Assembly (NCBI GenBank): GCA_002717505.1
Contig: PBEB01000062.1
Location: forward strand, 6,194-42,243
Length of the DNA: 36,050 bases
Source of the DNA: Leptospiraceae bacterium
GTDB lineage: Bacteria > Spirochaetota > Leptospiria > Leptospirales > Leptonemataceae
Direction: 5' to 3'
Part shown: piece after piece, positions 7,689-15,555 of the stretch
Position numbering within the stretch: position 1 is the first letter of the stretch
Layout of the letters: each line of letters opens with the position of its first letter
The notes under the pieces: generated by a model
What the model was told of the DNA's origin: nothing
The model's database searches: none
The model's input: only the letters and a program-made list of their open reading frames with translations
Made by a program: the position numbers and the translations under genes

Positions 7689-8400
7689 GGAAATTTCGGT
7701 CCTGACCTACAATATACACAAAGCCATCGGTAATGACCGCTCGTACCAGCCGGGGCGCATCATAGAAATCCTGGAAGAATCCGGGGCCGACATCCTTTGC
7801 CTGCAGGAAGTAGATTTTCAAGTGCCCAGATCTCATAACGATGATCTGGCTCGTAAGCTGGCCGAAGCCATGGGAATGGAATATGACCTTGGATTAAATG
7901 TTCAATTGAAAAAAGGTGCTTACGGCAATGCCACATTGTCACGGTATCCCATCGTCCACACTGAGAACTTGAATATTACCTGGGGAATAAAAAAACCAAG
8001 AGGCTGCCTGATGTCCAGGATCAATACCCCGGCCGGCGAAATTGCCATTTTGAATTTCCATCTCGGACTGGCCGGATTTGAAAGGATTTCGCAAATCAAG
8101 ATGATCCTGGAATCATCCTTTTTGGAAATGGTCCGCGATCAGCCAGTTATCATGCTGGGAGATACGAATGACCGGGTTTCCAAGCTCAACCAACTTCTCG
8201 CCGAAGGAGGATTTCAAGATACATACAGGGGAAACAGAATGCATTCCTTTCCGTCCTATACACCCAACCCATTGATTCGCATAGACAAAGTGTTCCTAAA
8301 CAGCCGGGTTCAGCTTGTAGAACATAAGGTCCTACTCAACAAGCGAACAAGGATTGCTTCCGATCATCTGCCGGTTATGGCGCGACTGAAAATTAAGTAA
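7687..8400 (+). CDS. Endonuclease/exonuclease/phosphatase (EEP) family hydrolase
   Basis: A 237-residue protein of the Mg-dependent EEP superfamily (DNase I, exonuclease III, sphingomyelinase and inositol phosphatases). Motifs in order: SVLTYNIH (metal/active-site Asn, residues 4-11), CLQEVDF with the metal-binding Glu near 40, NFHLGLAG (catalytic His), LGDTND (the GD-x-N pair) near 157, and SDHLPV near the C-terminus carrying the terminal catalytic Asp-His. All active-site residues are present, so it should be active. The substrate (nucleic acid, phospholipid or phosphoester) cannot be told. There is no signal peptide. It starts on the ATG overlapping the VWA gene start. Confidence 0.9.
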   Translation: MEISVLTYNIHKAIGNDRSYQPGRIIEILEESGADILCLQEVDFQVPRSHNDDLARKLAEAMGMEYDLGLNVQLKKGAYGNATLSRYPIVHTENLNITWGIKKPRGCLMSRINTPAGEIAILNFHLGLAGFERISQIKMILESSFLEMVRDQPVIMLGDTNDRVSKLNQLLAEGGFQDTYRGNRMHSFPSYTPNPLIRIDKVFLNSRVQLVEHKVLLNKRTRIASDHLPVMARLKIK

Positions 8401-8413
8401 GAGCAGGCTCAGG

Positions 8414-9328
8414 TTAAATCCTGGCCAGTTCGTCCCGGATCAATTGGTCCACATAGGCCTGGACAGATTTTATGTGATCCTGGTAATCCGGATGCACATC
8501 GTCCAGGATCTTGGTCTTTAGCGCTTCTTTGAATGCCTGCATCTTTTCGATGACTACATTCTTTTGTGCCTGATGATCTTTTGGATAATCTCTTCGCAAC
8601 ACTGCCATGACATTTGGCGGATAGATGTCCCGGGCAAGCATGCGAACATTATCCTGAAAATGCTCGGGAGAAATTTTGATAACCTCTTCTCTCGGTCCCT
8701 GCCTGTACTTGGGATAGATGAAGGGAATAGTAAAAAGCTTTTCTCGGGCTTCCTTAACTCTTCGATCAAAGTCATTGCCGGCCTTGATGAGCTCCCACTG
8801 CTCTTTGGGAGTCATCTCCGCCACCGTCTTCTGCGAATCCACGGCTGAGCGCAATCCTTCGGATCCTGGGGCAGCCCCGGTTGTATTGCTTATCGTATCC
8901 CCTGTAATTCCAAGATGCATACTGTAGAATACATACTTGTGCTTTCTTTCCGTACGCAACAATTCCCGGTCCTGTACCGTGATCAAAAAGAGTGCCACAG
9001 TTTCTGGTTTCTGTGTATTCTGTTCGCCGTCCAACAATCGGCGACCCGGAAAATCACGCATTTCCGAAACTCGCATGACTGCGAAGGGATTCTCTGAATC
9101 TCTTCTGTTTCCCAGAAAGATTTGCTGCGAATGACCCAGGTCCACAAATATAACCTCTACGTCGCCTCGCTCTGGATGAGCCAGAGCTTGATGAATCATT
9201 TCCTCATCCGGGATTAACTTCGCATCACGTCTGGTAGATTTCTTTGTTTCCAGGTTCAATAGTAGGTTCTTTAATAGTTCTTTTGCTGTTCTTGCGCTAG
9301 ACGGGTCCAGTTCACTATAGCTTTTCAT
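8414..9328 (-). CDS. Conserved-looking cytoplasmic protein of unknown function
   Basis: A 304-residue soluble protein that I do not recognise. It has no signal peptide or membrane segment. The first 60 residues are charged and helical. A beta-rich middle (VEVIFVDLG, VALFLITVQDRE, KHKYVFYSMHLG) looks like a small alpha/beta fold. The last 130 residues are charged helices. Codon use resembles its neighbours. It is convergent with the EEP gene (13 bp between stops) and divergent from the permease gene 70 bp away. No function can be assigned from sequence or context. Confidence 0.75.
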   Translation of the reverse strand: MKSYSELDPSSARTAKELLKNLLLNLETKKSTRRDAKLIPDEEMIHQALAHPERGDVEVIFVDLGHSQQIFLGNRRDSENPFAVMRVSEMRDFPGRRLLDGEQNTQKPETVALFLITVQDRELLRTERKHKYVFYSMHLGITGDTISNTTGAAPGSEGLRSAVDSQKTVAEMTPKEQWELIKAGNDFDRRVKEAREKLFTIPFIYPKYRQGPREEVIKISPEHFQDNVRMLARDIYPPNVMAVLRRDYPKDHQAQKNVVIEKMQAFKEALKTKILDDVHPDYQDHIKSVQAYVDQLIRDELARI

Positions 9329-9398
9329 AAATGTCTACCTTCAGGGGTCCTTTCTGTTTGTAATTGAGGAGATAGAGGATTATTTGACTGATTGAGTG

Positions 9399-10250
9399 AT
9401 GATCGCAAGTGAAATCTGGTTACTGCTTTTTGTTGCCATCGCAATTTCTTTGATTTCGGGCGCATTTGGCATCGGGGGTGGAACTCTAACGGTTCCTTTC
9501 CTGATTTTTATTGGAAGTCTGCACTGGCCTACCGGAGACACTTCCTGGTTGGCCCATACCGCAGTAGCTATTTCTCTGCTCACGGCACTATTCCTTTCAA
9601 TTTCGGCCTCAGCATCCAACATCCTCAGCAGACGGATCCATTTTCTCCCCGGTATTATCGTAAGTCTATTCAGTCTCCCCGGATCCTACCTTGGAGTTGA
9701 AGTTAGCGGTGCTCTGAGCTTTCGTTCCTTATCTCTGATTTTCGCTGCCATCGTTACGGTAACAGGGATCGTTGGTTTTTTTCGCAAAGCAAGGGCAGAA
9801 AAGAAAGAAGAGAATATACCTCGGTACAATAGACGTAGGCCCGCTCCCACTCGTTCGCAGGTTTTCTTCTATGGGATTGCAGGCTTTTCCGTTGGAATCC
9901 TTTCCGCATTAACTGGACTGGGCGGGGGTGTCGTACTTGTTCCACTCTTTCTCTGGACCCTGCCTGGAGCAGAACCCGCCGAAGCAGTGGCCACATCGAG
10001 CTTTTGTATAATCTTCAGCGCATTTTATGGATCGGTGCTCTACGCATTCCAGGAGAACTATCTTCCCTTGCCAGAACCCAGTATTGGACATTACTATTTA
10101 CCTTATGCCATTCCATTCGGAATTGGAGCACTGATCGGCGGTTTTTCCGGTGCTGCACTTAAGAACAGAGTGAAGGGATTGCACCTGAAGAGAGGTTTCG
10201 CTGCCATTCAAATCCTTGCAGGCCTTGCCGTAGCTGTGCGCGCAATCTGA
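9399..10250 (+). CDS. TauE/SafE (TSUP) family membrane permease
   Basis: A 283-residue integral membrane protein with about eight hydrophobic segments in two homologous halves. Each half begins with the family's glycine motif: GAFGIGGGTLTVP near residue 21 and TGLGGGVVLVP near 170. A cytoplasmic Arg/Lys-rich loop (about residues 125-150) separates the halves. TSUP proteins export or import sulfite, sulfoacetate, thiosulfate or other organic anions. The substrate cannot be read here, and no sulfur-metabolism genes flank it. I preferred the ATG at 9399 over the GTG at 9396. Confidence 0.88.
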   Translation: MIASEIWLLLFVAIAISLISGAFGIGGGTLTVPFLIFIGSLHWPTGDTSWLAHTAVAISLLTALFLSISASASNILSRRIHFLPGIIVSLFSLPGSYLGVEVSGALSFRSLSLIFAAIVTVTGIVGFFRKARAEKKEENIPRYNRRRPAPTRSQVFFYGIAGFSVGILSALTGLGGGVVLVPLFLWTLPGAEPAEAVATSSFCIIFSAFYGSVLYAFQENYLPLPEPSIGHYYLPYAIPFGIGALIGGFSGAALKNRVKGLHLKRGFAAIQILAGLAVAVRAI

Positions 10251-10375
10251 AAGTTGTGAATGAGGCGTTTTACCTCGAGCTGCGTTCTTCGGGCATCAGG
10301 TTGTGCCTCCAGGTAAGATCTGGCTGAGGTGCAGATTTCGCACAGCGCACTGGATGGATTATCACCGCCAGGAAT

Positions 10376-10738
10376 TCAGGGTTCTATTTCAGCGATGGAC
10401 TTTTTTTTTCGAACTACGCCATCTTGATCCAGGCAATAACCGCATCCATAAATATGAGCCTGTCTCTTTCGTTCTGTCTTTGGCTCCGGTTCTAGAGCTG
10501 CATAGAGATAGTCTGTCTGCCCGAGTAGAGTTCCGCAAACAGGGCAAATTCGAGGTCTTTGGGGTCCGGGCGCCATATTGAGGACCTTTTTCGCATCCAG
10601 CCGCGGAGGATCCTGGTCAGCATTGCCCTTCCGTTTTTGCATGGTTCCTCCGGCCGTCTGCAAAGCACTCGGAGAAAGCATATTCAAAAACACAATCACG
10701 GCCAGACAGAGGCCGGCTACTGCTACCAGGGTCAACAT
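10376..10738 (-). CDS. Membrane-anchored zinc-ribbon protein, unknown function
   Basis: A 120-residue protein with one N-terminal membrane helix (residues 1-20), a basic linker, then a Cys4 zinc-ribbon pattern: CPVCG near residue 65 and CGYC near residue 99. It starts 9 bp after the stop of the DUF721 gene, so it is the last gene of the dnaN-recF-DUF721 unit. I do not recognise a characterised family. The ribbon could bind nucleic acid or simply be structural. The 125-bp gap to the permease (convergent) shows no clear terminator. Confidence 0.7.
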   Translation of the reverse strand: MLTLVAVAGLCLAVIVFLNMLSPSALQTAGGTMQKRKGNADQDPPRLDAKKVLNMAPGPQRPRICPVCGTLLGQTDYLYAALEPEPKTERKRQAHIYGCGYCLDQDGVVRKKKSIAEIEP

Positions 10739-10747
10739 GGTTCTGAT

Positions 10748-11287
10748 CTATTTTCGGAATCCAGTCCTTACAATCTGTAAGCCTTTGAGCCGGAAGCCCA
10801 ATGTTTTTTCGATGGATTTCAGGATGTTGCGGCTATGCAGCTGAAGTTCCTGGGCATACACACTCTCCGCAACAGAGACAACCAGGCGATCATCCTTGAT
10901 TTCCAGTGGCTCAGTATGATCCGAAAGCAATCCAGTGAATTGTTGCCAGTTCTGTTGCACTGAATGAAAGAGGCTTTCGCCTTGAGTAATACCCAGCAGA
11001 TGCTCCAGACGGCTTCGAAATTCTGATTGGAGAGTTCCAATGGCCTCAGGACTTTTTGCTGGCAGTGCTCTTAAATCCTGCTCCTTCCATTCGCGCCACT
11101 CAGCAGGTTTATTATCAGGATTTGGCTTTTGCCCGGCAGCATCCACTCTGTTTTTATTTCGCGAATTTGCCCTACCTGAGCCAGCATTACCTTTGCTCTG
11201 TTCGCTTGATTTCAGCGAATCGGAGCTATTACTCTTATTTCCGCCACTGAATTCTGAATCCCGTTTCCTGTTCGATTGATCTTTCAT
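10748..11287 (-). CDS. DUF721 (DciA-like) protein
   Basis: A 179-residue protein. The first 80 residues are low-complexity, rich in Ser/Asn/Lys/Gly and probably disordered. Residues about 85-175 form the DUF721 domain: a W-x-x-F-x-G-L-L-S-D-H-T-E-P core, a K-DDRLVVSVAES strand pair and a helix with QELQLHSRNIL. In other bacteria DUF721 proteins next to recF include DciA, the ancestral loader/operator of the replicative helicase DnaB. That role fits this dnaA-dnaN-recF setting, but calling it DciA is inference. It lies 46 bp after recF and is probably in the same operon. Confidence 0.85.
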   Translation of the reverse strand: MKDQSNRKRDSEFSGGNKSNSSDSLKSSEQSKGNAGSGRANSRNKNRVDAAGQKPNPDNKPAEWREWKEQDLRALPAKSPEAIGTLQSEFRSRLEHLLGITQGESLFHSVQQNWQQFTGLLSDHTEPLEIKDDRLVVSVAESVYAQELQLHSRNILKSIEKTLGFRLKGLQIVRTGFRK

Positions 11288-11333
11288 TTTTGATCGGCGA
11301 GAGGTCTAAACGACCTCGGGCAGGAGACTATTA

Positions 11334-12443
11334 TTAAGAATTCTTCCCCGCATGTAAATCTGGCACTGAAATGATTCGAGCCGAGGTTTGCTGAACTGCC
11401 TCTTTCAGGCCGTCAAGATCTGGAGTAGTAAAAAAAGCCTGTCCACATCTGTGGAGCAAATCTACGAAATAGTCCCTTCTCTTATAGTCTAACTCACGGA
11501 TTACATCGTCAATCAGCAAAACCGGAGATCTACCAATGTACTGCTTGAGATAATAAAACTGTCCTACTCGTAGCGCCAGTACGAGGCTTCGCTTTTGTCC
11601 CTGACTGAAACGAAACTGAACATCTTTATTGCTCCCATCCTGACAGAGGAAGAGAAGGCGATCCCGGTGAGGACCGAAAGTAGTTGAGCCAGTGGCTACG
11701 TCTCGCATCTGCCTTTCTTTTAATGCCTGGCGATAGGCCTCAGGAGAGGATTCCCCGGGGAATAAAGAAACCTGGATGCGATCCTTTCCACCAGATATTT
11801 GTTCCAACGACTCATTGAGAATAGGCTCATACTCGGAAAGGAATTTTAGTCGCTGGGCAGTGATTCGAGATCCCAGCTCGATTAGACTGCGATCCCAGGG
11901 ATCCAGCATCTGTAAACGGCTGCGATTACCGCGAATCTCTTTCAATGTAGTATTTCGCTGACGCACCGCACGGTTATACTGAATTAAATTCTCTAAATAG
12001 CCAGAATCTCTGTGCGAAAGCAAGGCATCCAGAAAGCGCCTTCTGGAGGTTGGACCACCCTGTACAATCTCCAGATCATCCGGGCTGAATACCACGCTGA
12101 CCAGGTTACCGATCAGGGCAGCTCGGGATGGTAAGACCTTGCCATCCTTCTTGATTTTTCGCTGCAACCTGGGTTCTGTTTGTAGCCCCATTTCCAGGGT
12201 ATGCATTCCAGCGTTCCACTCATAGCTACAACTGAGAAAAAATCCTGACTGGTTTTGTTCTACCAGTTCCTGATCCGGTACGCCGCGAAAAGACTTACCA
12301 GAAGTCAGAACGGACATAGCCTCCAGTATGTTGGTTTTCCCGGATCCATTCTCTCCTACGAGAAACGTCAACCGATCCGGAAACTCCAGTTTCAACGATC
12401 CGTAATTGCGGAAATGCTGCAGCTGTAGGCTACGAAGAAACAC
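11334..12443 (-). CDS. recF: DNA replication/repair protein RecF
   Basis: A 369-residue SMC-like ATPase that loads RecA at gaps together with RecO and RecR. The N-terminal motif LQHFRNYGSLKLEF and Walker A GENGSGKT (residues 30-37) are intact. The ABC signature is FSQGQKR and Walker B is VLLIDDV followed by RELD (usually SELD). Length is normal. It starts with GTG at 12443, 12 bp after the dnaN stop, and an AGGA about 10 nt upstream serves as Shine-Dalgarno. The dnaN-recF order is the classic origin-proximal arrangement. Confidence 0.96.
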   Translation of the reverse strand: MFLRSLQLQHFRNYGSLKLEFPDRLTFLVGENGSGKTNILEAMSVLTSGKSFRGVPDQELVEQNQSGFFLSCSYEWNAGMHTLEMGLQTEPRLQRKIKKDGKVLPSRAALIGNLVSVVFSPDDLEIVQGGPTSRRRFLDALLSHRDSGYLENLIQYNRAVRQRNTTLKEIRGNRSRLQMLDPWDRSLIELGSRITAQRLKFLSEYEPILNESLEQISGGKDRIQVSLFPGESSPEAYRQALKERQMRDVATGSTTFGPHRDRLLFLCQDGSNKDVQFRFSQGQKRSLVLALRVGQFYYLKQYIGRSPVLLIDDVIRELDYKRRDYFVDLLHRCGQAFFTTPDLDGLKEAVQQTSARIISVPDLHAGKNS

Positions 12444-12455
12444 GGACCGGTGGTC

Positions 12456-13571
12456 CTAAATCTTCATGGGCATTACCACTGCTACGAATTCCGCATCGTC
12501 CGGATCCTTGATGACGGTGGGAGCGCTGGCTGTGGAGAATCCCAGTAAGATATCTTCGCTGTTCAGGACACCCAGAACATCCAGAAGGTAATTTGAATTG
12601 TAAGCGATGGTTACTTCCTCGCCCTGATACTCGCAGCTCATAGGATCGTTTACGTTTCCAAGGTCCGGAGTGGAGGAGCTAACTACCAGTGTGCCCGGAG
12701 AGAATTCCAGTCGAATTTGACGAGAGGGCTCCGCAGCCAGCACAGCTGCCTGGCGGAGAGATAATCTTAATGCGTCCCGGTTCAACTTCACTTCATGATC
12801 CAGCTTTCTGGGAATCACCTGGCGATAATCAGGAAAGTTGCCATCAATCAAACGAGTGATCAATTCTACATCTCCCAGCTTGAAGTAGAGTCTGCCCTCT
12901 TCGCTGTCGTATCCTACAAACCCTTCGTCTACAGTTCCGATTAATCGAGTTAGTTCCCGAATTGCTTTAACAGGGACGACAACGCCTTTGTCTACAGGAA
13001 GCGATTCCGGAAAATTTCGGGCAATGCGGGCCAGACGACGACCATCGGTACCAACGAAAACTGCCTGGTCCCCTTCGCTTTCCATGTAGAGACCATTGAA
13101 CACATATCTGGCATCTTCCTCTGCAATCGCATAGGAAGTTCTGCGAATCATTTCATTCACCAGTGCCGGCGGAAACTGCTTGAAATGGCTGTCTTTAATA
13201 GGACTGGGAAGCATGAATTCGTCGGAGGGAGCACCCATTAGATGAATTTCCGTTTTCGCTTTTCCCGCTCCATCGCGAATTGAGATTTTGTGTTCTGCAT
13301 CGCTGTCGATTTCTACACTTTCGAAGCGAAACTCTTTGATAATCTGACTTAGCTTCTTCGCAGGTGCGGTTATCGCTCCGGCTTTCTCGATCTTCGCCGG
13401 CAACGTGGTCTTCATGCTGATGTCCAGATCGGTGGCTGTAAGCGTTATAGTGTCTTTATCCGATTCGATCAGAATACTCGAGATCACGGAACGTATTTCT
13501 CTGGCAGAGATGATACCTTCAATGCGGGAGATGGCTTTCTGGAAGCCTGCTTTTTCTACTACGAACTTCAT
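12456..13571 (-). CDS. dnaN: DNA polymerase III beta subunit (sliding clamp)
   Basis: A 371-residue clamp that tethers replicative polymerase to DNA as a ring-shaped dimer of three-domain subunits. I set the start at the ATG at 13571 (KFVVEKAGFQKAIS), preceded by AGAGAG. A longer in-frame extension reaching 13676 has no family similarity and runs into the putative oriC. Recognisable segments are the DGRRLAR strand, DGNFPDYRQVIP and the C-terminal VVMPMKI. The stop lies 12 bp before recF. It is separated from dnaA by a 254-bp gap containing DnaA-box-like sites. Confidence 0.97.
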   Translation of the reverse strand: MKFVVEKAGFQKAISRIEGIISAREIRSVISSILIESDKDTITLTATDLDISMKTTLPAKIEKAGAITAPAKKLSQIIKEFRFESVEIDSDAEHKISIRDGAGKAKTEIHLMGAPSDEFMLPSPIKDSHFKQFPPALVNEMIRRTSYAIAEEDARYVFNGLYMESEGDQAVFVGTDGRRLARIARNFPESLPVDKGVVVPVKAIRELTRLIGTVDEGFVGYDSEEGRLYFKLGDVELITRLIDGNFPDYRQVIPRKLDHEVKLNRDALRLSLRQAAVLAAEPSRQIRLEFSPGTLVVSSSTPDLGNVNDPMSCEYQGEEVTIAYNSNYLLDVLGVLNSEDILLGFSTASAPTVIKDPDDAEFVAVVMPMKI

Positions 13572-13622
13572 ATCAGTACTCTCTTTATGATGTGTGTTTG
13601 TACTGTTGTACTTTATTGGGCC

Positions 13623-13845
13623 TGTGGATTTGTGAAAAACACCATTCTTTCCCCGACACAGGGCCCTCCGGGACATAATCCGACGGATTTTCTGTGAGAG
13701 AAAGCACGAAATGCAACTGAAAAACCCGGAATCTGAGAAAAAACGTCCTCTGGTTGCCCAGGTCGGTACGGAGTCGAGAACGCGAATTTCACATTTTTCA
13801 CCTGGTACTCACATTTGATGGATAGTTATCCACGGTTTATCCCCA
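13623..13845. other. oriC: Candidate chromosomal replication origin (oriC): DnaA-box cluster
   Basis: Compared with TTWTNCACA, a full match is at 13631-13639 on the minus strand (TTTTTCACA). One-mismatch matches are at 13794-13802 (TTTTTCACC), 13826-13834 (TTATCCACG) and 13837-13845 (TTATCCCCA). Two-mismatch matches are at 13623-13631, 13693-13701, 13785-13793 and 13804-13812. The last two strong boxes sit on the dnaA stop codon and final codons, 11 bp apart. An A-rich stretch (about 13708-13745) lies between the box groups. The dnaA-dnaN gap is a common oriC location. No comparable boxes are seen in the dnaA-rpmH gap. Confidence 0.6.
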
Positions 13846-15115
13846 GACGCTCCGTAACCTGTCGGAATAAATGCTGAAACGATGGCTCTTTCTGAAGTTT
13901 CATGGCAATCTTTCGTTCCGCATGGATGACCGTGGAATGATCTGTCCGTTGAAAGAATCGAGCTACGGCGGATTTATTCAGATCGGAATAATGAACGGCC
14001 AGATACATAGCCAGATGCCGGGGAAGTGCGATTTCCATTTTTCGGGAGTTTCCCAGGATCTCTTCGCCGGCTACGCCACAAACATCGGCGATGGTTTCCA
14101 GGATCGTTCTCGGATCCAGAGGCCCTTCCACTCGCGGAGAGAGGAACTCCTCGAGCTGCTGTTCCAGTAGCTCATCAGTGAGCTCGATTCCCCCGGATTG
14201 TAAAAAGAATAGCCGGTTTACAGCAGCCTCAATATCTCGGGCATTCCCTCGAAGCCGTTCAAGAATTCTGGAAATACTCTGATTCCCCAGGTTTAATCCA
14301 GTATCCTGAATCTTTTGTTTCAAAATTCGCTTTCGCAGCTCCACATCCGGACTCTCCAGGCGAACCTGAAGTCCGGAAAGGAATCGACTGAGCCAGCGAC
14401 TGGTAATAGACAAATCCTTTATTGAAACATCCGAAGTAACGACAATCTGCCGTCCATTTTCATAATAGCTATTGAAGATAAAATAGAGTTCATCCAGAAC
14501 ATTTGGCGATGCTCCGCGAATGGAGTGAAAATCCTCGATGAAGAGCATATCGCCTCTGCGAAACTTGTTTTTCAGAGCCAGGTTGCGGCCCTTGAGAATT
14601 TGCTCCCCGAAATGCGAAGGAAAATCGTCCATTCGGATCAAGGTGCATCGCGTACCCGGTCTCTTTCGAAGTACTTCGCAGGCAATAGCATTCAAGAGGT
14701 GCGATTTACCGGTGCCGGTTTCGCCTGAAATCAGGAGAGGGTTGACCTTGCCGGGTTGTTCAACAATGTTTCTGGCTGCCATCAAAGGAATGCGATTCGC
14801 CTTTCCTTCGCAAAAGCGACTCAGATCTAGCTGCGGGCGAACCCAATTACTCTCCCGGTTGCTCTTTTTCTGAGCCAGGCGAAATTCAACGCTCACAGAT
14901 TGGCTGGTGAGTGAAGAGAGCCGAGTCTGGATAGGGCCTCTGAGCTGGGCTGCGGTTTTCAGAAGGGATTCATCATCCAGTTCGAATACGAAATGGTCCC
15001 TGGCGGAGCCGGAATTCAGGGGAATGGGCCTGAGACTCTGCAAACAACTACGGACGTTACTGTCCTTAGCCGACTTCTGTAGCTCTTTTTTGGTTTGCGA
15101 CCAGGCATCTTCCAA
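13826..15115 (-). CDS. dnaA: Chromosomal replication initiator DnaA
   Basis: AAA+ initiator that binds DnaA boxes and opens oriC. I chose the TTG at 15115 (429 residues): GGAG lies 6 nt upstream and the EDAWSQTKKEL helix fits the start of domain I. The frame stays open to a GTG at 15250 without a ribosome site. Domain II is very short. The AAA+ region has Walker A GETGTGKSH (about 131-139), Walker B LFIEDFHS (usually LLIDDIQF), a TSD sensor-1 segment, an SRFLSGL arginine-finger region and a sensor-2 NARDIEAAV. Domain IV has RHLAMYLA and FQRTDHSTV (usually GRDHTTV). It is divergent from rpmH. Confidence 0.93.
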   Translation of the reverse strand: MEDAWSQTKKELQKSAKDSNVRSCLQSLRPIPLNSGSARDHFVFELDDESLLKTAAQLRGPIQTRLSSLTSQSVSVEFRLAQKKSNRESNWVRPQLDLSRFCEGKANRIPLMAARNIVEQPGKVNPLLISGETGTGKSHLLNAIACEVLRKRPGTRCTLIRMDDFPSHFGEQILKGRNLALKNKFRRGDMLFIEDFHSIRGASPNVLDELYFIFNSYYENGRQIVVTSDVSIKDLSITSRWLSRFLSGLQVRLESPDVELRKRILKQKIQDTGLNLGNQSISRILERLRGNARDIEAAVNRLFFLQSGGIELTDELLEQQLEEFLSPRVEGPLDPRTILETIADVCGVAGEEILGNSRKMEIALPRHLAMYLAVHYSDLNKSAVARFFQRTDHSTVIHAERKIAMKLQKEPSFQHLFRQVTERLGINRG

Positions 15116-15121
15116 GGCTGA

Positions 15122-15125
15122 CTCC
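15122..15125 (-). promoter_or_regulatory. Shine-Dalgarno deciding the dnaA TTG start
   Basis: GGAG on the minus strand, 6 nt before TTG 15115. No better ribosome site precedes the upstream in-frame GTG at 15250. The 276-bp gap 15116-15391 between dnaA and rpmH should hold the divergent promoters. I see a TTGACG at 15330 and an extended -10-like TGGTAGATT at 15357, but they are 24 bp apart. Confidence 0.45.
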
Positions 15126-15391
15126 AGGGGATATAGAATTGCGCCCCGGAAGTCTCGAATCCGCTGTATCTGGATCAAGTGAAAAAAGATCCAGACACCG
15201 GAAAATGCAGCGAGACATGTCCCGGTCTTCTGTCGCCTGCGGAAGAGCACTTATTCTGGACGTACAGATCGATTTTCCGGGCTCGTCCGGCGGCCCTAAT
15301 TGGGCCAAGTATGGGTCCTGGAAAGCCTGTTGACGTACCAATCACCGGGCGGAGTCTGGTAGATTCGCAATAATTTTTCCGGGAGTTATTC

Positions 15392-15547
15392 ATGAAAAGG
15401 ACCTATCAACCGAGCAAGATCAAAAAGGTTCGTACCCACGGATTTCGCGCTCGCATGGCTACAAAGAACGGCCGCAAGGTACTGTCCCGACGTCGTAACA
15501 AAGGTCGCTCTGTTCTCAGCGTATCTGATCGGGTATACCGCAAATAA
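15392..15547 (+). CDS. rpmH: 50S ribosomal protein L34
   Basis: A 51-residue ribosomal protein with the hallmark start [17 protein letters not shown], then [21 protein letters not shown], as in other bacterial L34 proteins. The C-terminus [12 protein letters not shown] is slightly longer than usual. A GGGAG Shine-Dalgarno precedes the ATG by 6 nt. It is the first gene of the rpmH-rnpA-yidD-yidC-jag-mnmE transcription unit and is divergent from dnaA, the classic origin-region arrangement. Confidence 0.97.
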   Translation: MKRTYQPSKIKKVRTHGFRARMATKNGRKVLSRRRNKGRSVLSVSDRVYRK

Positions 15548-15555
15548 GTAGCAGA

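Noticed and set aside
13572..13676. N-terminal extension of dnaN to 13676
   Set aside because: The 35 extra residues have no clamp similarity, and the ATG at 13571 has a ribosome site and the canonical KFVVEKAGF start.
15330..15365. Promoter of rpmH: TTGACG and TAGATT
   Set aside because: The 24-bp spacing is too long. An extended -10 (TGGTAGATT) alone is possible but not convincing.
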